A stretch of DNA of 64,000 nt from Vibrio bathopelagicus (GTDB lineage: Bacteria > Pseudomonadota > Gammaproteobacteria > Enterobacterales > Vibrionaceae). The translations under genes and the position numbers were made by a program. The DNA lies in the NCBI RefSeq assembly GCF_014879975.1, contig NZ_CP062500.1, forward strand, positions 2,108,001 through 2,172,000. Reading direction: 5' to 3'. Each line of letters begins with the position of its first letter. Position 1 is the first letter of the stretch. Below the pieces are notes generated by a model that saw only the letters and a program-made list of their open reading frames with translations, did no database searches and was not told the origin of the DNA. Positions 17,824 through 27,232 of this stretch are shown in pieces.

Positions 17824-18258
17824 TTACTGGTAAGTAACATCGACTGCAACGTTTGCAGTATAAGTACCAGCAACTAAAGTTGCTGTTGACGTTTTTGCTG
17901 TACCACCAATTTTAAGATCCGCAGTACCACCCGTCAGAGTGATAGCACTATTAAAGTCAAATTCAGCCCCAATTGTATTTGCGCCGTTAAGTAAGTCAGT
18001 GTTAGAAATACTGACTGTTACCGCATCACCAGACTCTCCAGAAAGCGTAAATGCCGCAGCACCTGCGTCACCTTGAGCGATAACAATATCTGTTGTGTTA
18101 TCTGAAGTGATGATACCGAAGTCCAAATCACTCGTTTTTGTCATTGTAATTGCTTGTTTTACTTCTAGCGTTGCATCAAAAGTGTCACTCACAGCGAAAA
18201 CGTTCGCTGAAGAGATAGAAAGTGCAGATACAGCAACAACCTTAAAGACTTTGTTCAT
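17824..18258 (-). CDS. Major fimbrial pilin, DUF4402 family
   Basis: A 144-residue secreted protein: signal peptide residues 1-22 (ends VFA), then a Thr/Ala/Asp-rich beta protein with no cysteine. ITMTKTSDLDFGII and the ending AGTYTANVAVDVTYQ are DUF4402 hallmarks. First gene of the fimbrial operon and the probable major structural subunit. It has an SD (AAGGATTAAAGAA region) before ATG and a long AT-rich upstream region. Codon use is unremarkable. The identity as the major pilin is inferred from order and composition. Confidence 0.78.
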   Translation of the reverse strand: MNKVFKVVAVSALSISSANVFAVSDTFDATLEVKQAITMTKTSDLDFGIITSDNTTDIVIAQGDAGAAAFTLSGESGDAVTVSISNTDLLNGANTIGAEFDFNSAITLTGGTADLKIGGTAKTSTATLVAGTYTANVAVDVTYQ

Positions 18259-19199
18259 TTCTTTAATCCTTTATATAAAATCGGCTTTATTATTAGGGTT
18301 ACCTAACAGTCAACCAAAGTTAACAATTAAGTAACAACAATCCTATTTAGAAAATATATATATTGACACCTATTTATAAAGAAATGAGGCGCATTGAGAA
18401 TAAGATCACGCAAATTGATATAAATAACACTAGCAAAAATAATGGTATTTACTTATTTCCATCAGTTAGATATAAAACTGGTTTTACATTTAATTCCTTT
18501 ATTTTTGTAAGCCATTATTTTTTATAAAAGGCAACTTAATTAAAATAACCACAAAATAGTAAAGACCAATAAACACTTATTTAATTAAGGTTAACTGTTA
18601 TATAGATCATCGTATTGCAATATAGTCTCAAAAGTGAAACAAACCAGTATTAATCTTAAGTTTTAATAAAAATGAAATATTATCGCACCTTGTATTATCT
18701 AATTAAAACAAGGTGTCTATAAAGTATTAAAAATGAGACAAGTACAACTCACCAATTAAGTTGATTTCTACACTCATAAATACCCCGAAATTAATTAAAG
18801 CTAAGAGAATTATATTGCCGATGGACACCTACGTGGGCAGAGCGCGACACAGGCAGATGCAGCGATTTAAACACTCGTACGATAGCTTAACCTGTCCAAG
18901 AAAAACGAATGCACCTCTAACCATCGTCTCTAGAGTAAACCGTAAACAAGGTCGTTCGCGGTACCTTCAAACCCAACTCATGAAGACCTAGGTATAGAGG
19001 TAAAAGGAAGAATCATTACTAAGAAATAGTCACAACTGGATTTTAAAGCACAGCTATCGACTCGATTGAATAGTAAACCACCGTTTTACGGCAATTTATT
19101 TGTGATCTGGGTTGCACGCGTACCGCATACTATCAGATACTGAACAAAACTAACCTTCAGCCACAGTAAACGGCTCCCGCTTGCTGTTCAGGAAATTCA
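18259..19199. other. Long AT-rich intergenic region between pilin and sbcB
   Basis: About 940 bases without a convincing gene. The first 450 are very AT-rich, as expected for silenced horizontally acquired promoters. TAACAGTCAACC at 18304-18315 recurs in inverted orientation as GGTTAACTGTTA at 18589-18600 (11 of 12 match). A 76-codon frame at 18761-18991 starts with TTG, has no clear SD and resembles nothing I know. Confidence 0.5.
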
Positions 19200-20624
19200 A
19201 TGAGTTCAGATAATCAGTCGACCTACTTCTTTTTCGATTACGAAACATGGGGCGTTAGCCCAGCGAAAGATCGCCCGAGTCAGTTCGCCGGTGTTCGTAC
19301 CGACCAAGATTTCAATATTATCGGAGAGCCTTTAGTTATCTACTGCCAGCCTCCTGCTGATTATCTACCTGGACCTGAAGCTGCATTAATAACCCGAATT
19401 ACGCCTCAGAAAGCCATGTCACAAGGCTTACCTGAGCCTGAGTTTATCGCTAAGATTCATGCCGAGCTTGCTAAGCCGAACACAACGAGCCTTGGATACA
19501 ACAGTATTCGATTCGATGATGAAGTGACTCGATACACTTGTTACCGCAACTTCATTGACCCATATGCGTGGAGCTGGCAGAACGGCAATTCACGTTGGGA
19601 TTTATTGGATGTGATGCGCGCAGTCCATGCACTGCGCCCTGACGGTATTAATTGGCCAACAAACGATGAAGGTTTTCCAAGTTTCAAACTGGAACACCTA
19701 TCTGTGGCAAACGGCATAGAACACGAAAACGCGCACGATGCGATGGCTGATGTTATTGCGACTATCGAACTGGCTAAGAAGTTAAAGGCCGCACAGCCTA
19801 AGATGTTTGATTACCTCTACAACATGCGTCATAAGCGCAAGTTGAACGATTTAGTCGACATCGTAAACATGACGCCTTTAATGCACGTTTCTGGCATGTT
19901 TGGTCGTGATTGTAATTACACAAGCTGGGTAGTGCCTATGGCATGGCACCCAACTAACCAAAACGCGGTTATTGTGGTCGATCTCGCTAAAGACCCTAGT
20001 CCGCTACTGGAACTGGATTCAGAAGCGCTGAAAGAAAGGCTTTATACCAAACGTAGTGAGCTTGCCGAAGACGAACTGCCAGTACCAATCAAATTGGTTC
20101 AACTGAACAAGTGCCCTATTCTTGCTCCAGCCAAAACGCTGACGGCTGAAAACGCCGAAACGATCGGTATCGACCGTCAACAATGTTTGAAGAACCTAGC
20201 CCTATTACGTGAACATCCAGAGATCCGTGAGAAGCTGATCGGTTTGTATTCACAAGAGCGTGTGTACGAGAAAAGCGATGACGTAGACACACACCTTTAC
20301 GACGGTTTCTTCTCACCAGCCGACAAAACCGCGATGAACATCATTCGCGAGACTGACCCAAATAATTTGGCAGCACTCGATATCACTTTTGGTGATGAAC
20401 GCATTAAGCCTTTGTTATTCCGTTACCGCGCTCGCCATTTCCCATGGACGCTAGACGAAGCTGAACAACTGAAGTGGGCTAACCACTGTCGTGAGTATTA
20501 CGAGAGTCGTTTAGAGGATTACATGTTAAACCTCGAAAACCTCGCGCATGAACACGAAAGCGACGAGAAAAAAATGGCTATCTTAAAAGCGGTTTATCAG
20601 TACGTAGAAAAGTTAGCTAGTTAA
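19200..20624 (+). CDS. sbcB: Exodeoxyribonuclease I
   Basis: A 474-residue homologue of E. coli exonuclease I, the 3'-to-5' single-strand DNA exonuclease used in recombination and mismatch repair. The DEDD nuclease domain opens with FFDYETWG (metal-binding Asp and Glu), continues through LGYNSIRFDDEVTRY and the HDAMADV motif, and is followed by the SH3-like and helical C-terminal domains; full length. First gene of the block shared with V. cholerae (sbcB, lrgA, lrgB, cdd, purT). Confidence 0.96.
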   Translation: MSSDNQSTYFFFDYETWGVSPAKDRPSQFAGVRTDQDFNIIGEPLVIYCQPPADYLPGPEAALITRITPQKAMSQGLPEPEFIAKIHAELAKPNTTSLGYNSIRFDDEVTRYTCYRNFIDPYAWSWQNGNSRWDLLDVMRAVHALRPDGINWPTNDEGFPSFKLEHLSVANGIEHENAHDAMADVIATIELAKKLKAAQPKMFDYLYNMRHKRKLNDLVDIVNMTPLMHVSGMFGRDCNYTSWVVPMAWHPTNQNAVIVVDLAKDPSPLLELDSEALKERLYTKRSELAEDELPVPIKLVQLNKCPILAPAKTLTAENAETIGIDRQQCLKNLALLREHPEIREKLIGLYSQERVYEKSDDVDTHLYDGFFSPADKTAMNIIRETDPNNLAALDITFGDERIKPLLFRYRARHFPWTLDEAEQLKWANHCREYYESRLEDYMLNLENLAHEHESDEKKMAILKAVYQYVEKLAS

Positions 20625-20648
20625 TTCATTATCAAGAGACGTGACACT

Positions 20649-21020
20649 TTGAAAGAAAGATTGATCAAACTCGTTTACTGCTTAATCTCCTTCACCTTAA
20701 TCATAGGTGCTCTCACTGCAGGCAACGCGTTACAACAATATCTAGAGACCTCTATCCCAGGCAGTATTTTTGGCATGTTGATTCTGTTTACTGCCATGGT
20801 GATTGGTATCGTTCCTTCACACTGGGTGCAGCCCGGTGCCAGTTTGATTATTCGTTTGATGATCTTATTGTTCGTCCCAATCAGTGTTGGGTTGATGGAA
20901 CATTTCGACATGCTTATCGCCAATGCACTGCCAATTATGGCGAGTGCTGTTGGTGGAACGCTGATCGTATTGGTGTCTTTATCATGGTTCTTAGACCGCT
21001 TGCTTTCGAGAGGTAAATAA
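20649..21020 (+). CDS. lrgA: LrgA/CidA-family holin-like membrane protein
   Basis: A 123-residue protein with four hydrophobic helices and the family motif around [13 protein letters not shown]. LrgA/CidA proteins form membrane oligomers that affect autolysis or, in newer work, small-molecule transport, together with LrgB. The start is a TTG at 20649; no upstream ATG exists in frame. The next gene, lrgB, starts two bases after its stop, so they are co-translated. Confidence 0.88.
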   Translation: MKERLIKLVYCLISFTLIIGALTAGNALQQYLETSIPGSIFGMLILFTAMVIGIVPSHWVQPGASLIIRLMILLFVPISVGLMEHFDMLIANALPIMASAVGGTLIVLVSLSWFLDRLLSRGK

Positions 21021-21022
21021 TC

Positions 21023-21700
21023 ATGTGGATTCTACTCACCATCGTGGTCTTCCTGTTTGCTCGCTGGGTCAGCCAGAAAGTGAACTCACCGCTGTGTAAT
21101 CCTTTATTGATCAGCATTGGCATCATTATTCCTATTCTGTTGTTCTTCAAGGTCCCTTTCGAGACCTATTACGCAGACAACACTTGGATTACTTACATGC
21201 TTCAGCCTGCGGTTGTGGCACTTGCTTACCCTTTGTATGAGCAGTTACCTCAAATTCGAGCTAACTGGCGCATCATTACCTTTGCTTGTACATTGGGCAG
21301 CGTGATGTCGATGACCACGACAGCATTGATTGCTGTCGCCTTTAAAGCAGATCTAAGCCTAATTGCTAGCCTACTAGGTAAATCGGTCACCACACCGATT
21401 GCAATGGAAGTATCGAGCCATTTAGGCGGTGAAGCAGCGATTGCAGCGATTCTGGTTTTAATCGTTGGTCTGTTCGGAGCCATCTTTGCTTACCCTATCT
21501 ATAACCTGATTGGAATTAAGAGCCCAATCGCCAGAGGTTTAACCATGGGCACGGTATCTCACGCTCTAGGTACCGCTACGTGTGCTGAAAAGAACCAAGA
21601 AGATGCGGCTTTCAGTTCATTGGCGTTGGTTCTTTGTGGGGTTATCACCTCAATCATTGCACCTAGCGTATTTTCAGTGGTGATTTGGCTCTACTCTTAA
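21023..21700 (+). CDS. lrgB: LrgB-family membrane protein
   Basis: A 225-residue integral membrane protein with about seven helices and the conserved SLLGKSVTTPIAMEVS motif and the downstream GTVSHALGTA segment typical of LrgB/YohK. Partner of LrgA directly upstream. Full length for the family (about 230). A terminator closes the pair at 21737. Confidence 0.9.
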   Translation: MWILLTIVVFLFARWVSQKVNSPLCNPLLISIGIIIPILLFFKVPFETYYADNTWITYMLQPAVVALAYPLYEQLPQIRANWRIITFACTLGSVMSMTTTALIAVAFKADLSLIASLLGKSVTTPIAMEVSSHLGGEAAIAAILVLIVGLFGAIFAYPIYNLIGIKSPIARGLTMGTVSHALGTATCAEKNQEDAAFSSLALVLCGVITSIIAPSVFSVVIWLYS

Positions 21701-21736
21701 CGAATCGACTCTGAAATTATTTTTATAAGATCATGT

Positions 21737-21783
21737 AAGCCCAAACATCACCCTGTTATTTCAGCGTCTGTTTGGGCTTTTTC
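21737..21783 (+). terminator. Terminator after lrgAB
   Basis: AAGCCCAAACA pairs perfectly with TGTTTGGGCTT over a 21-base loop, followed by TTTTCG. Confidence 0.75.
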
Positions 21784-21885
21784 GTCGCCATTATTCAGAG
21801 ATAACGGTACCAACTACCCGTTGATTTGCGATATCAACGATGATTTTTGTCCTTGCAATCGATTTCATCTGTGACTTCACTCTAA

Positions 21886-21955
21886 TTATGCAAACCAATG
21901 TAACAACAACAGTGTAATGGTGATCATTATCACAGAAAAATCCTGGGCATTGCAT
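21886..21955 (+). promoter_or_regulatory. Probable CRP and CytR sites upstream of cdd
   Basis: GGTGA-N6-TCACA at 21919-21934 differs by one base from the CRP consensus. It is flanked by inverted CytR-like half sites, TATGCAAA at 21886-21893 and ATTGCAT at 21949-21955. In enteric bacteria and Vibrio cdd belongs to the CRP/CytR nucleoside regulon, so this arrangement is expected. Confidence 0.6.
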
Positions 21956-21989
21956 AAAATTAAAGCCTAAGGTCAATTAAGGATTCAAC

Positions 21990-22877
21990 ATGAACAGTCG
22001 TATTACCCTGGCGCTGGAAAGTGCTCCAATATCAATGAAAGCGCTTTTGAGTGACATCGTATTAGCAGACAACTTTGACGCCACTATCTCTAAAGAGCAG
22101 TTGCAAAGCTTGCAGGATGCAAGCGGTCTTTCTGATAAAGAAGTTCGCCTAGCTTTACTGCCAATCGCTGCGGCATACTCTTATGCGCCTCTTTCTGAAT
22201 TCTATGTTGGTGCCATCGTACGTGGCCTATCTGGTCGCTTGTATTTCGGTGCAAACTTGGAGATCGCTGGTGCTCAGCTAGGTCAAACAGTTCATGCTGA
22301 ACAATCAGCCATCAGCCACGCTTGGATGAAGGGTGAAGAAGGCCTTTCTGACATCACTATCAACTTCAGCCCTTGTGGTCACTGTCGCCAATTCATGAAC
22401 GAATTGACGACGGCAAAAGAGCTTAAAGTTCAGCTTCCACAGCGCGATGAAATGTCACTACAAGAATACCTGCCAGATTCTTTCGGCCCTGCTGATTTAG
22501 GTGTGACAACTGGCTTGATGACAAAGCTGAACCACCAATACACAACAGATGAAACGAGCCCTGTTGTTGTAGACGCTTTAGCTGCATTGAACCGCAGCCA
22601 CGCTCCTTACACTAAGAACCTAAGTGGTGTTTCACTACAACTGACAACTGGCGAAATCTTTACGGGTGCTTACGCTGAAAACGCAGCGTTCAACCCTAGC
22701 CTACCACCTCTACAAGTGGCTCTAATTCAGCTGAAATTGGCTGGCTTCGATTTTGAACAAATTGAAAACGCAGCTTTGGTTGAAATGGCCGATGGTAGCA
22801 TCAGTCACCTAGCGGATACGCAATCTACATTAGAAGCGATTAATCCCGACATTCCAGTGACTTACTTAGCAATCTAA
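21990..22877 (+). CDS. cdd: Cytidine deaminase (long dimeric type)
   Basis: A 295-residue homologue of E. coli Cdd, which converts cytidine and deoxycytidine to uridine forms in pyrimidine salvage. The zinc-site motifs are present in order: VHAEQSA (zinc His and catalytic Glu) and SPCGHCRQF (two zinc Cys). The second half is the degenerate catalytic-like domain seen in the enteric enzyme. AAGGATTCAAC precedes the ATG. CRP/CytR-type sites lie upstream. Confidence 0.96.
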   Translation: MNSRITLALESAPISMKALLSDIVLADNFDATISKEQLQSLQDASGLSDKEVRLALLPIAAAYSYAPLSEFYVGAIVRGLSGRLYFGANLEIAGAQLGQTVHAEQSAISHAWMKGEEGLSDITINFSPCGHCRQFMNELTTAKELKVQLPQRDEMSLQEYLPDSFGPADLGVTTGLMTKLNHQYTTDETSPVVVDALAALNRSHAPYTKNLSGVSLQLTTGEIFTGAYAENAAFNPSLPPLQVALIQLKLAGFDFEQIENAALVEMADGSISHLADTQSTLEAINPDIPVTYLAI

Positions 22878-22904
22878 ATACATCTAGTTAACAAAAATTT
22901 AAAT

Positions 22905-22938
22905 AAGCAGCTCTATTTAACGGGGCTGCTTTTTTTAT
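22905..22938 (+). terminator. Terminator after cdd
   Basis: AAGCAGC pairs with GCTGCTT, followed by a run of T residues. It separates cdd from purT. Confidence 0.7.
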
Positions 22939-22961
22939 GCTTGTAATTAACGCAACAACTT

Positions 22962-22977
22962 GCGCAAACGTTTGCTT
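22962..22977 (+). promoter_or_regulatory. PurR operator upstream of purT
   Basis: GCGCAAACGTTTGCTT is a near-perfect PurR box (enteric consensus ACGCAAACGTTTNCNT), 68 bases before the purT start. purT is a PurR target in E. coli, so purine-dependent repression is expected here. Confidence 0.75.
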
Positions 22978-23044
22978 TTATCATTCAAATAAGTATGATC
23001 ACCCCGTTTTCAATCAATCGTTCAAAAGATCGGAAGGAATTTCT

Positions 23045-24220
23045 ATGTTTGGTACCGCTACTCGTGAAAATGCTACTCGTGTACTTCTATTAGGTTCAGG
23101 TGAACTTGGCAAAGAAGTGGCTATCGAGTGCCAACGTTTAGGTTTAGAAGTTATTGCTTGTGACCGTTATGCAGACGCACCAGCTATGCAAGTCGCACAT
23201 CGCAGTCACGTATTGGATATGTTGGACGCTGACGCTTTAGAAGCCGTTATTGAACTAGAAAAACCAGATTATGTGGTACCGGAAATCGAAGCGATTGCCA
23301 CCAGCAAGTTGGTAGAGCTAGAAGCAAAAGGGTTGAATGTCGTTCCAACTGCAAATGCAACCAAGCTGACGATGAACCGCGAAGGTATTCGTCGCCTAGC
23401 CGCAGAAGAGTTGAAACTGAGCACGTCTCCTTACCGCTTTGCAGACACCTTTGAAGATTTCGCAGCCGCTGTTGAGTTCGTGGGTATGCCTTGTGTTGTG
23501 AAACCAGTAATGAGTTCTTCAGGCAAAGGCCAAAGCGTTATCAAAACAGAAGAAGATATCCAAAAATCTTGGGACTACGCACAAGAAGGCGGCCGCACTG
23601 GCGCGGGCCGTGTGATCGTTGAAGGCTTCATCGATTTTGATTACGAAATCACACTGCTTACCGTTCGCGCAGTCGACGGTGTACATTTCTGTGCACCAAT
23701 CGGCCACCGCCAAGAAGACGGTGATTACCGCGAATCATGGCAGCCACAAATCATGTCAGACAACGCTTTAAAAGCGGCTCAATACACGGCAGAGCAAGTG
23801 GTTAACGCACTAGGTGGTCACGGTATCTTCGGTGTTGAACTATTCGTTAAAGGCGATCACGTGATCTTCAATGAAGTATCCCCTCGCCCACACGATACTG
23901 GTTTGGTTACTTTGATGTCTCAAGATTCGTCTGAATTCGCACTGCACGTTCGTGCCTTTACAGGTATGCCAATTAAGTCGATTACTCAATACGGGCCATG
24001 TGCGTCTGCGGTTATCTTAGGCCAAGGCACATCGACAAACATCCGTTTTGAAGGCCTTACAGAAGCGCTAGACGCACCACAAACACAAGTTCGTCTGTTT
24101 GGTAAGCCTGACATTGATGGCCGTCGTCGTCTTGGTGTGGCGTTAACTCGCCGTAATAGCACAGAGACAGCAATCGAAGATGCCATCGAAAGCGCTTCGA
24201 AAGTAAAAGTGATTTACTAA
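23045..24220 (+). CDS. purT: Formate-dependent phosphoribosylglycinamide formyltransferase 2
   Basis: A 391-residue ATP-grasp enzyme that formylates GAR using formate and ATP in purine synthesis, independent of folate. The N-terminal Rossmann-like part begins [18 protein letters not shown]-grasp motifs follow ([47 protein letters not shown]). Length equals the E. coli protein. ATG 23045 has GGAAGGA nine bases upstream; the open frame continues further upstream to 22937 but that part overlaps the PurR box and is not coding. Confidence 0.96.
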   Translation: MFGTATRENATRVLLLGSGELGKEVAIECQRLGLEVIACDRYADAPAMQVAHRSHVLDMLDADALEAVIELEKPDYVVPEIEAIATSKLVELEAKGLNVVPTANATKLTMNREGIRRLAAEELKLSTSPYRFADTFEDFAAAVEFVGMPCVVKPVMSSSGKGQSVIKTEEDIQKSWDYAQEGGRTGAGRVIVEGFIDFDYEITLLTVRAVDGVHFCAPIGHRQEDGDYRESWQPQIMSDNALKAAQYTAEQVVNALGGHGIFGVELFVKGDHVIFNEVSPRPHDTGLVTLMSQDSSEFALHVRAFTGMPIKSITQYGPCASAVILGQGTSTNIRFEGLTEALDAPQTQVRLFGKPDIDGRRRLGVALTRRNSTETAIEDAIESASKVKVIY

Positions 24221-24243
24221 CTAGCTATTCAAATCTGAACAAT

Positions 24244-24275
24244 AAAAAGACGGGCTATCGAGCCCGTCTTTTTAT
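24244..24275. terminator. Bidirectional terminator between purT and tpm
   Basis: AAAAGACGGGCT / AGCCCGTCTTTT with a four-base loop and T-runs on both strands, between two convergent genes. Confidence 0.88.
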
Positions 24276-24310
24276 TGGTGTTACTGTTGGCTTAACTAAG
24301 CAAACTGAAC

Positions 24311-24964
24311 TTAAGCGTCTGACTCAATCAAATACACTTCTTCACTGAATCGAGACAAACCTTTCTTAGCAATCTTCGGATGTTCATCGTCTGCAATATC
24401 TTGATTCAACAATGTGATTTTGTATCCAGAGAACAACTGTTCGATCTCTAGTTTAGGTACGCTAAACGGAGGCCCTGCCATCTCGCTTTGGTCGTAATCC
24501 AGAGTCACCAGAAGGATCTTACCGCCCGGTTTCAGCAGTTGTTTCAAACGCTCTACATACTGCACTCGCATCTCTTCAGGCAAAGCTACCAAAGAAGCAC
24601 GGTCATAAATAGTGTCGACAGGCTGAATTGGCGCAGTGAAATAATCTCCGGTATAAACACTCAGCTCATCGAATTGGTAGAGCTCATGTTGACCACTGAT
24701 TTGAGTCACTGTCGGTGTGTATAAATGCTCAGAGAAAAATGCGCGAACCGCGATCTGGCTTAATTCGACACCTTGAACCTCTTCATGCTTGGTCGCTAAC
24801 CAAATCAAATCTTCACTCTTCCCACAAAGAGGCACGAAGACACTCTTGTCGTAACTAGGGTTGGTCTTTTGCCAAAACTCGATAAGTAACGGATTTACAT
24901 CTTCAAGGTGGAAACCAATTTGGTTGGCTGCCCATTTATTGTGCCAAAATTCAGGATTATTCAT
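24311..24964 (-). CDS. tpm: Thiopurine S-methyltransferase
   Basis: A 217-residue SAM-dependent methyltransferase of the bacterial TPMT family. It opens with the family signature [15 protein letters not shown], then [16 protein letters not shown] (SAM site), and [14 protein letters not shown]. Bacterial TPMTs methylate thiopurines and selenium or tellurium oxyanion metabolites. Length typical. It converges on purT across a shared terminator and is divergent from relV with 332 bases between. Confidence 0.93.
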   Translation of the reverse strand: MNNPEFWHNKWAANQIGFHLEDVNPLLIEFWQKTNPSYDKSVFVPLCGKSEDLIWLATKHEEVQGVELSQIAVRAFFSEHLYTPTVTQISGQHELYQFDELSVYTGDYFTAPIQPVDTIYDRASLVALPEEMRVQYVERLKQLLKPGGKILLVTLDYDQSEMAGPPFSVPKLEIEQLFSGYKITLLNQDIADDEHPKIAKKGLSRFSEEVYLIESDA

Positions 24965-25296
24965 CTTTCGTTCATGTTAAACAGTCATAATGCAAGGGTA
25001 CAGTATAGAGAAGTAAGAGCAACCTTCGCTTGATTCAAACTTGAAAACGACGCGAGTTGACAAAGAAGATTGCTGAGGTTCAAAGTTCTCAAAATTTGGG
25101 AACAAACGCTTAAATGATTTGTCTATATCTTCACATTTTAAAGCAATATTAAACGTTAGAGTTGGTTTCGGTCTTAACTAGCCCCATCTAATATATAGCG
25201 AGATTGGTTAGTGTAGTTAAACTGTTTTCACTCTTATGCGTTACTGGTTACCCCTTTTGATTACCCGTTTTTGTAACCTTGTATTTTGGAGTTTGA
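24965..25296. other. Divergent control region tpm/relV
   Basis: 332 bases with no gene or strong hairpin seen. It must hold both promoters. TTGGAG lies five bases before the relV ATG. Confidence 0.5.
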
Positions 25297-26076
25297 ATGA
25301 GTGTATTTCTCCGTACGACGGCCCTAATGCTTCTAGTATTGAGCCGAGCGCCTGCATTCGCAGCAGCACCTGTTTCAACAAGTTCAACTGATCAATCGCG
25401 CACAGCGTCATCGCAAAACCAAGTTTCATCAAATGTATTCCGCCATAGCCTAAGCGGCTTGTATGGCATAAAAGCATTCGACTCACGTCCGACTCAGCCT
25501 TATACCGACTTCGATATTCTGTACAGCAAAGCGCATCAAGGCCAAGCTGAACTAGAAACTATCTGTAAAAGTACTGCCCTACTCACTAATTCTGAGGCGC
25601 TATTTGCTGGCGTTAAATCTCAAGCTCGTGCAGAAGAAAAAATCGCCCTAGAGCTTGATGGTGATGTAACACGAATTACTGACCTAGCCCGTGCAACCAT
25701 CATCGCTAACGATGTCGAAAGCTTGGTCGAAGTGTACGAAGCCCTAAGTCGCGAAGCAGATGTGGTAAAAGTGAAAAATAAATTCAAATCACCTGCTGAT
25801 TCTGGCTACCGTGATTTGAACCTTTTGGTTCGTTTACCTAAAACTAATGTTATCGCCGAAGTGCAACTTCACTTGAGAGCCATCGCTGATGTGAAAAGTG
25901 GTCCTGAACACGAGCTGTACGAAATCATTCAAGGCATTGAACGTCACGCTATTGCAGAAAAACGTCCGATTAACGACATCGAAGCGGCGCAAATCAATAG
26001 CCTAAGACGCCAATCTTTAGAGCTTTACCAACAAGCATGGCAACCATACATTACAACGCACATTAAAGCGGCTTAA
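25297..26076 (+). CDS. relV: Small alarmone synthetase RelV
   Basis: A 259-residue protein with a lone (p)ppGpp synthetase domain (about residues 70-200) and no hydrolase domain. RITDLARATI, KVKNKFKSPADSGYRDLNLLV and IAEVQLHL are the catalytic strands. K107, D129, R132, L150 and E188 all fall exactly at positions I recall being reported as essential in V. cholerae RelV, also 259 residues. The neighbour tpm is shared with V. cholerae. It makes (p)ppGpp from ATP and GTP/GDP during starvation stress when RelA is absent. The first 23 residues look like a secretion signal ending AFA, which is odd for a cytoplasmic enzyme. A terminator follows at 26112. Confidence 0.93.
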   Translation: MSVFLRTTALMLLVLSRAPAFAAAPVSTSSTDQSRTASSQNQVSSNVFRHSLSGLYGIKAFDSRPTQPYTDFDILYSKAHQGQAELETICKSTALLTNSEALFAGVKSQARAEEKIALELDGDVTRITDLARATIIANDVESLVEVYEALSREADVVKVKNKFKSPADSGYRDLNLLVRLPKTNVIAEVQLHLRAIADVKSGPEHELYEIIQGIERHAIAEKRPINDIEAAQINSLRRQSLELYQQAWQPYITTHIKAA

Positions 26077-26111
26077 CCACTGGCTGAGCGCTTATCATAA
26101 ACAAGAACGAC

Positions 26112-26142
26112 AAAGGGCTGCATAATCGCAGCCCTTTCTTTT
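26112..26142 (+). terminator. Terminator after relV
   Basis: AAAGGGCTGC / GCAGCCCTTT with a six-base loop and downstream CTTTTA. It sits between two convergent genes. Confidence 0.85.
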
Positions 26143-26207
26143 ATCTACTATTTTGCTTATCAAACCTCGTAGAAACCAACTTAACCAGTGTCCCGAGAAA
26201 GCCCCAC

Positions 26208-26732
26208 CTACTGGTGATAATACTCTTTAGTGCGATTGTATAAATCCAATGGCTTCAACGAGCCATAGAATGCGGCTACGTCTTGTAAGTCTTCATCCGA
26301 AAGGTGTTTGACCACCGACTGCATGTACAAATCTTGTCGCTCATCGCTTTTAAAATCACGCAGCTGCTTAAGAATATACCCAGCTTTCTGACCTTTGATG
26401 TTTGGATAAGATTGTACGAAAGGAATAATTTTGTCGCCATGACACTGGCTACATAGATTCAGAACCAACTTTTCACCAGAAACTAAGCTAGGTATGTAAA
26501 CCTTGGCGGCGACCTTGTTATCAACAAGAGTTTCAACCTCGGTTTTAGCTTCCGCTTTAAGCTTCACCGATGGTTCTGACTCTATACCTAATGATTCGAA
26601 TCGTGAGGCAACGTTGTCTTCAGTGCTCGGCTGTTCGTCGGTACACGCCGACAACGACAAAACCACTGCAACAACGGCTATCGCAACAACTCCACTCACA
26701 AAAGAAGTTCGCTTTAATCGATTGATGATCAT
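26208..26732 (-). CDS. Lipoprotein c-type cytochrome
   Basis: A 174-residue protein with a lipoprotein signal peptide (lipobox LSAC near residues 27-30), an acidic linker, and a single class I cytochrome c domain with CSQCH haem motif near residue 96 and a Met ligand candidate in DLYMQSVV. Last gene of a four-gene sulfite dehydrogenase operon; its start overlaps the preceding stop by four bases. A membrane-tethered electron carrier passing electrons from the dehydrogenase to the respiratory chain is the natural role. Confidence 0.82.
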   Translation of the reverse strand: MIINRLKRTSFVSGVVAIAVVAVVLSLSACTDEQPSTEDNVASRFESLGIESEPSVKLKAEAKTEVETLVDNKVAAKVYIPSLVSGEKLVLNLCSQCHGDKIIPFVQSYPNIKGQKAGYILKQLRDFKSDERQDLYMQSVVKHLSDEDLQDVAAFYGSLKPLDLYNRTKEYYHQ

Positions 26733-27232
26733 TGGCTCTCTCCTGGCATAGGTGGCATCAAGGCGCTATCAATAGGCTTACGACGATACTTGTTCATATC
26801 GATGCCTTTGTCTTGATAATAGGTACTTAGGTAATCTAGCACTGGATCCCAAGTATCAGACAGATCCCACAAACCTTGAGTGTCGACCATCCATTGAATG
26901 GTTTCGCGCCATTGCTCTCTGTTACCGCTGTTCTGAGCAACGATTAAGCTGGTATGACAGGCGTTACATTGCCCTTTCACAGTCTCCCAGCCGGGTGCCA
27001 TAATCAGACCCGATGCTTTATCTACGCCATAGTACTCTTTCGGGTTTTCTGGAATCTCATCGGCCTGTACGAGCATCGACGTTAACAAGCTGCACACCAG
27101 TGCCGCTCTCATTATGCCTTTACGGTAACTACGCTTACTGACAGGGTTTGAGTCTGCGTGAAATGAGTAGCCATCAATCAAATTGGTAAGTTTAGAACTG
27201 CTATCATTAGGCTTATTGGAAATAGAAGGCAT
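26729..27232 (-). CDS. c-type cytochrome subunit of the sulfite dehydrogenase cluster
   Basis: About 167 residues from ATG 27232, whose A is shared with the stop TGA of the dehydrogenase gene. One haem motif, CNACH, lies near residue 87, after a hydrophobic segment (RAALVCSLLTSMLVQA) that works as a signal peptide preceded by an unusually long polar N-terminus of about 40 residues; an internal ATG just before that segment is another possible start. It resembles cytochrome partners of SorA-type sulfite dehydrogenases (WRETIQWMVDTQGLW, near 110). Co-translated with its neighbours. Confidence 0.78.
   Translation of the reverse strand: MPSISNKPNDSSSKLTNLIDGYSFHADSNPVSKRSYRKGIMRAALVCSLLTSMLVQADEIPENPKEYYGVDKASGLIMAPGWETVKGQCNACHTSLIVAQNSGNREQWRETIQWMVDTQGLWDLSDTWDPVLDYLSTYYQDKGIDMNKYRRKPIDSALMPPMPGESQ

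Noticed and set aside
18761..18991. 76-codon frame in the gap before sbcB
   Set aside because: TTG start, no SD, composition unlike a protein. An ATG at 18821 gives a shorter basic peptide that I also cannot support.
21791..21976. 61-codon frame on the minus strand upstream of cdd
   Set aside because: It overlaps the CRP/CytR control region of cdd and lacks an SD.
22937..23044. Upstream extension of purT
   Set aside because: It covers the PurR box and the cdd terminator tail; ATG 23045 has the SD and matches the family N-terminus.
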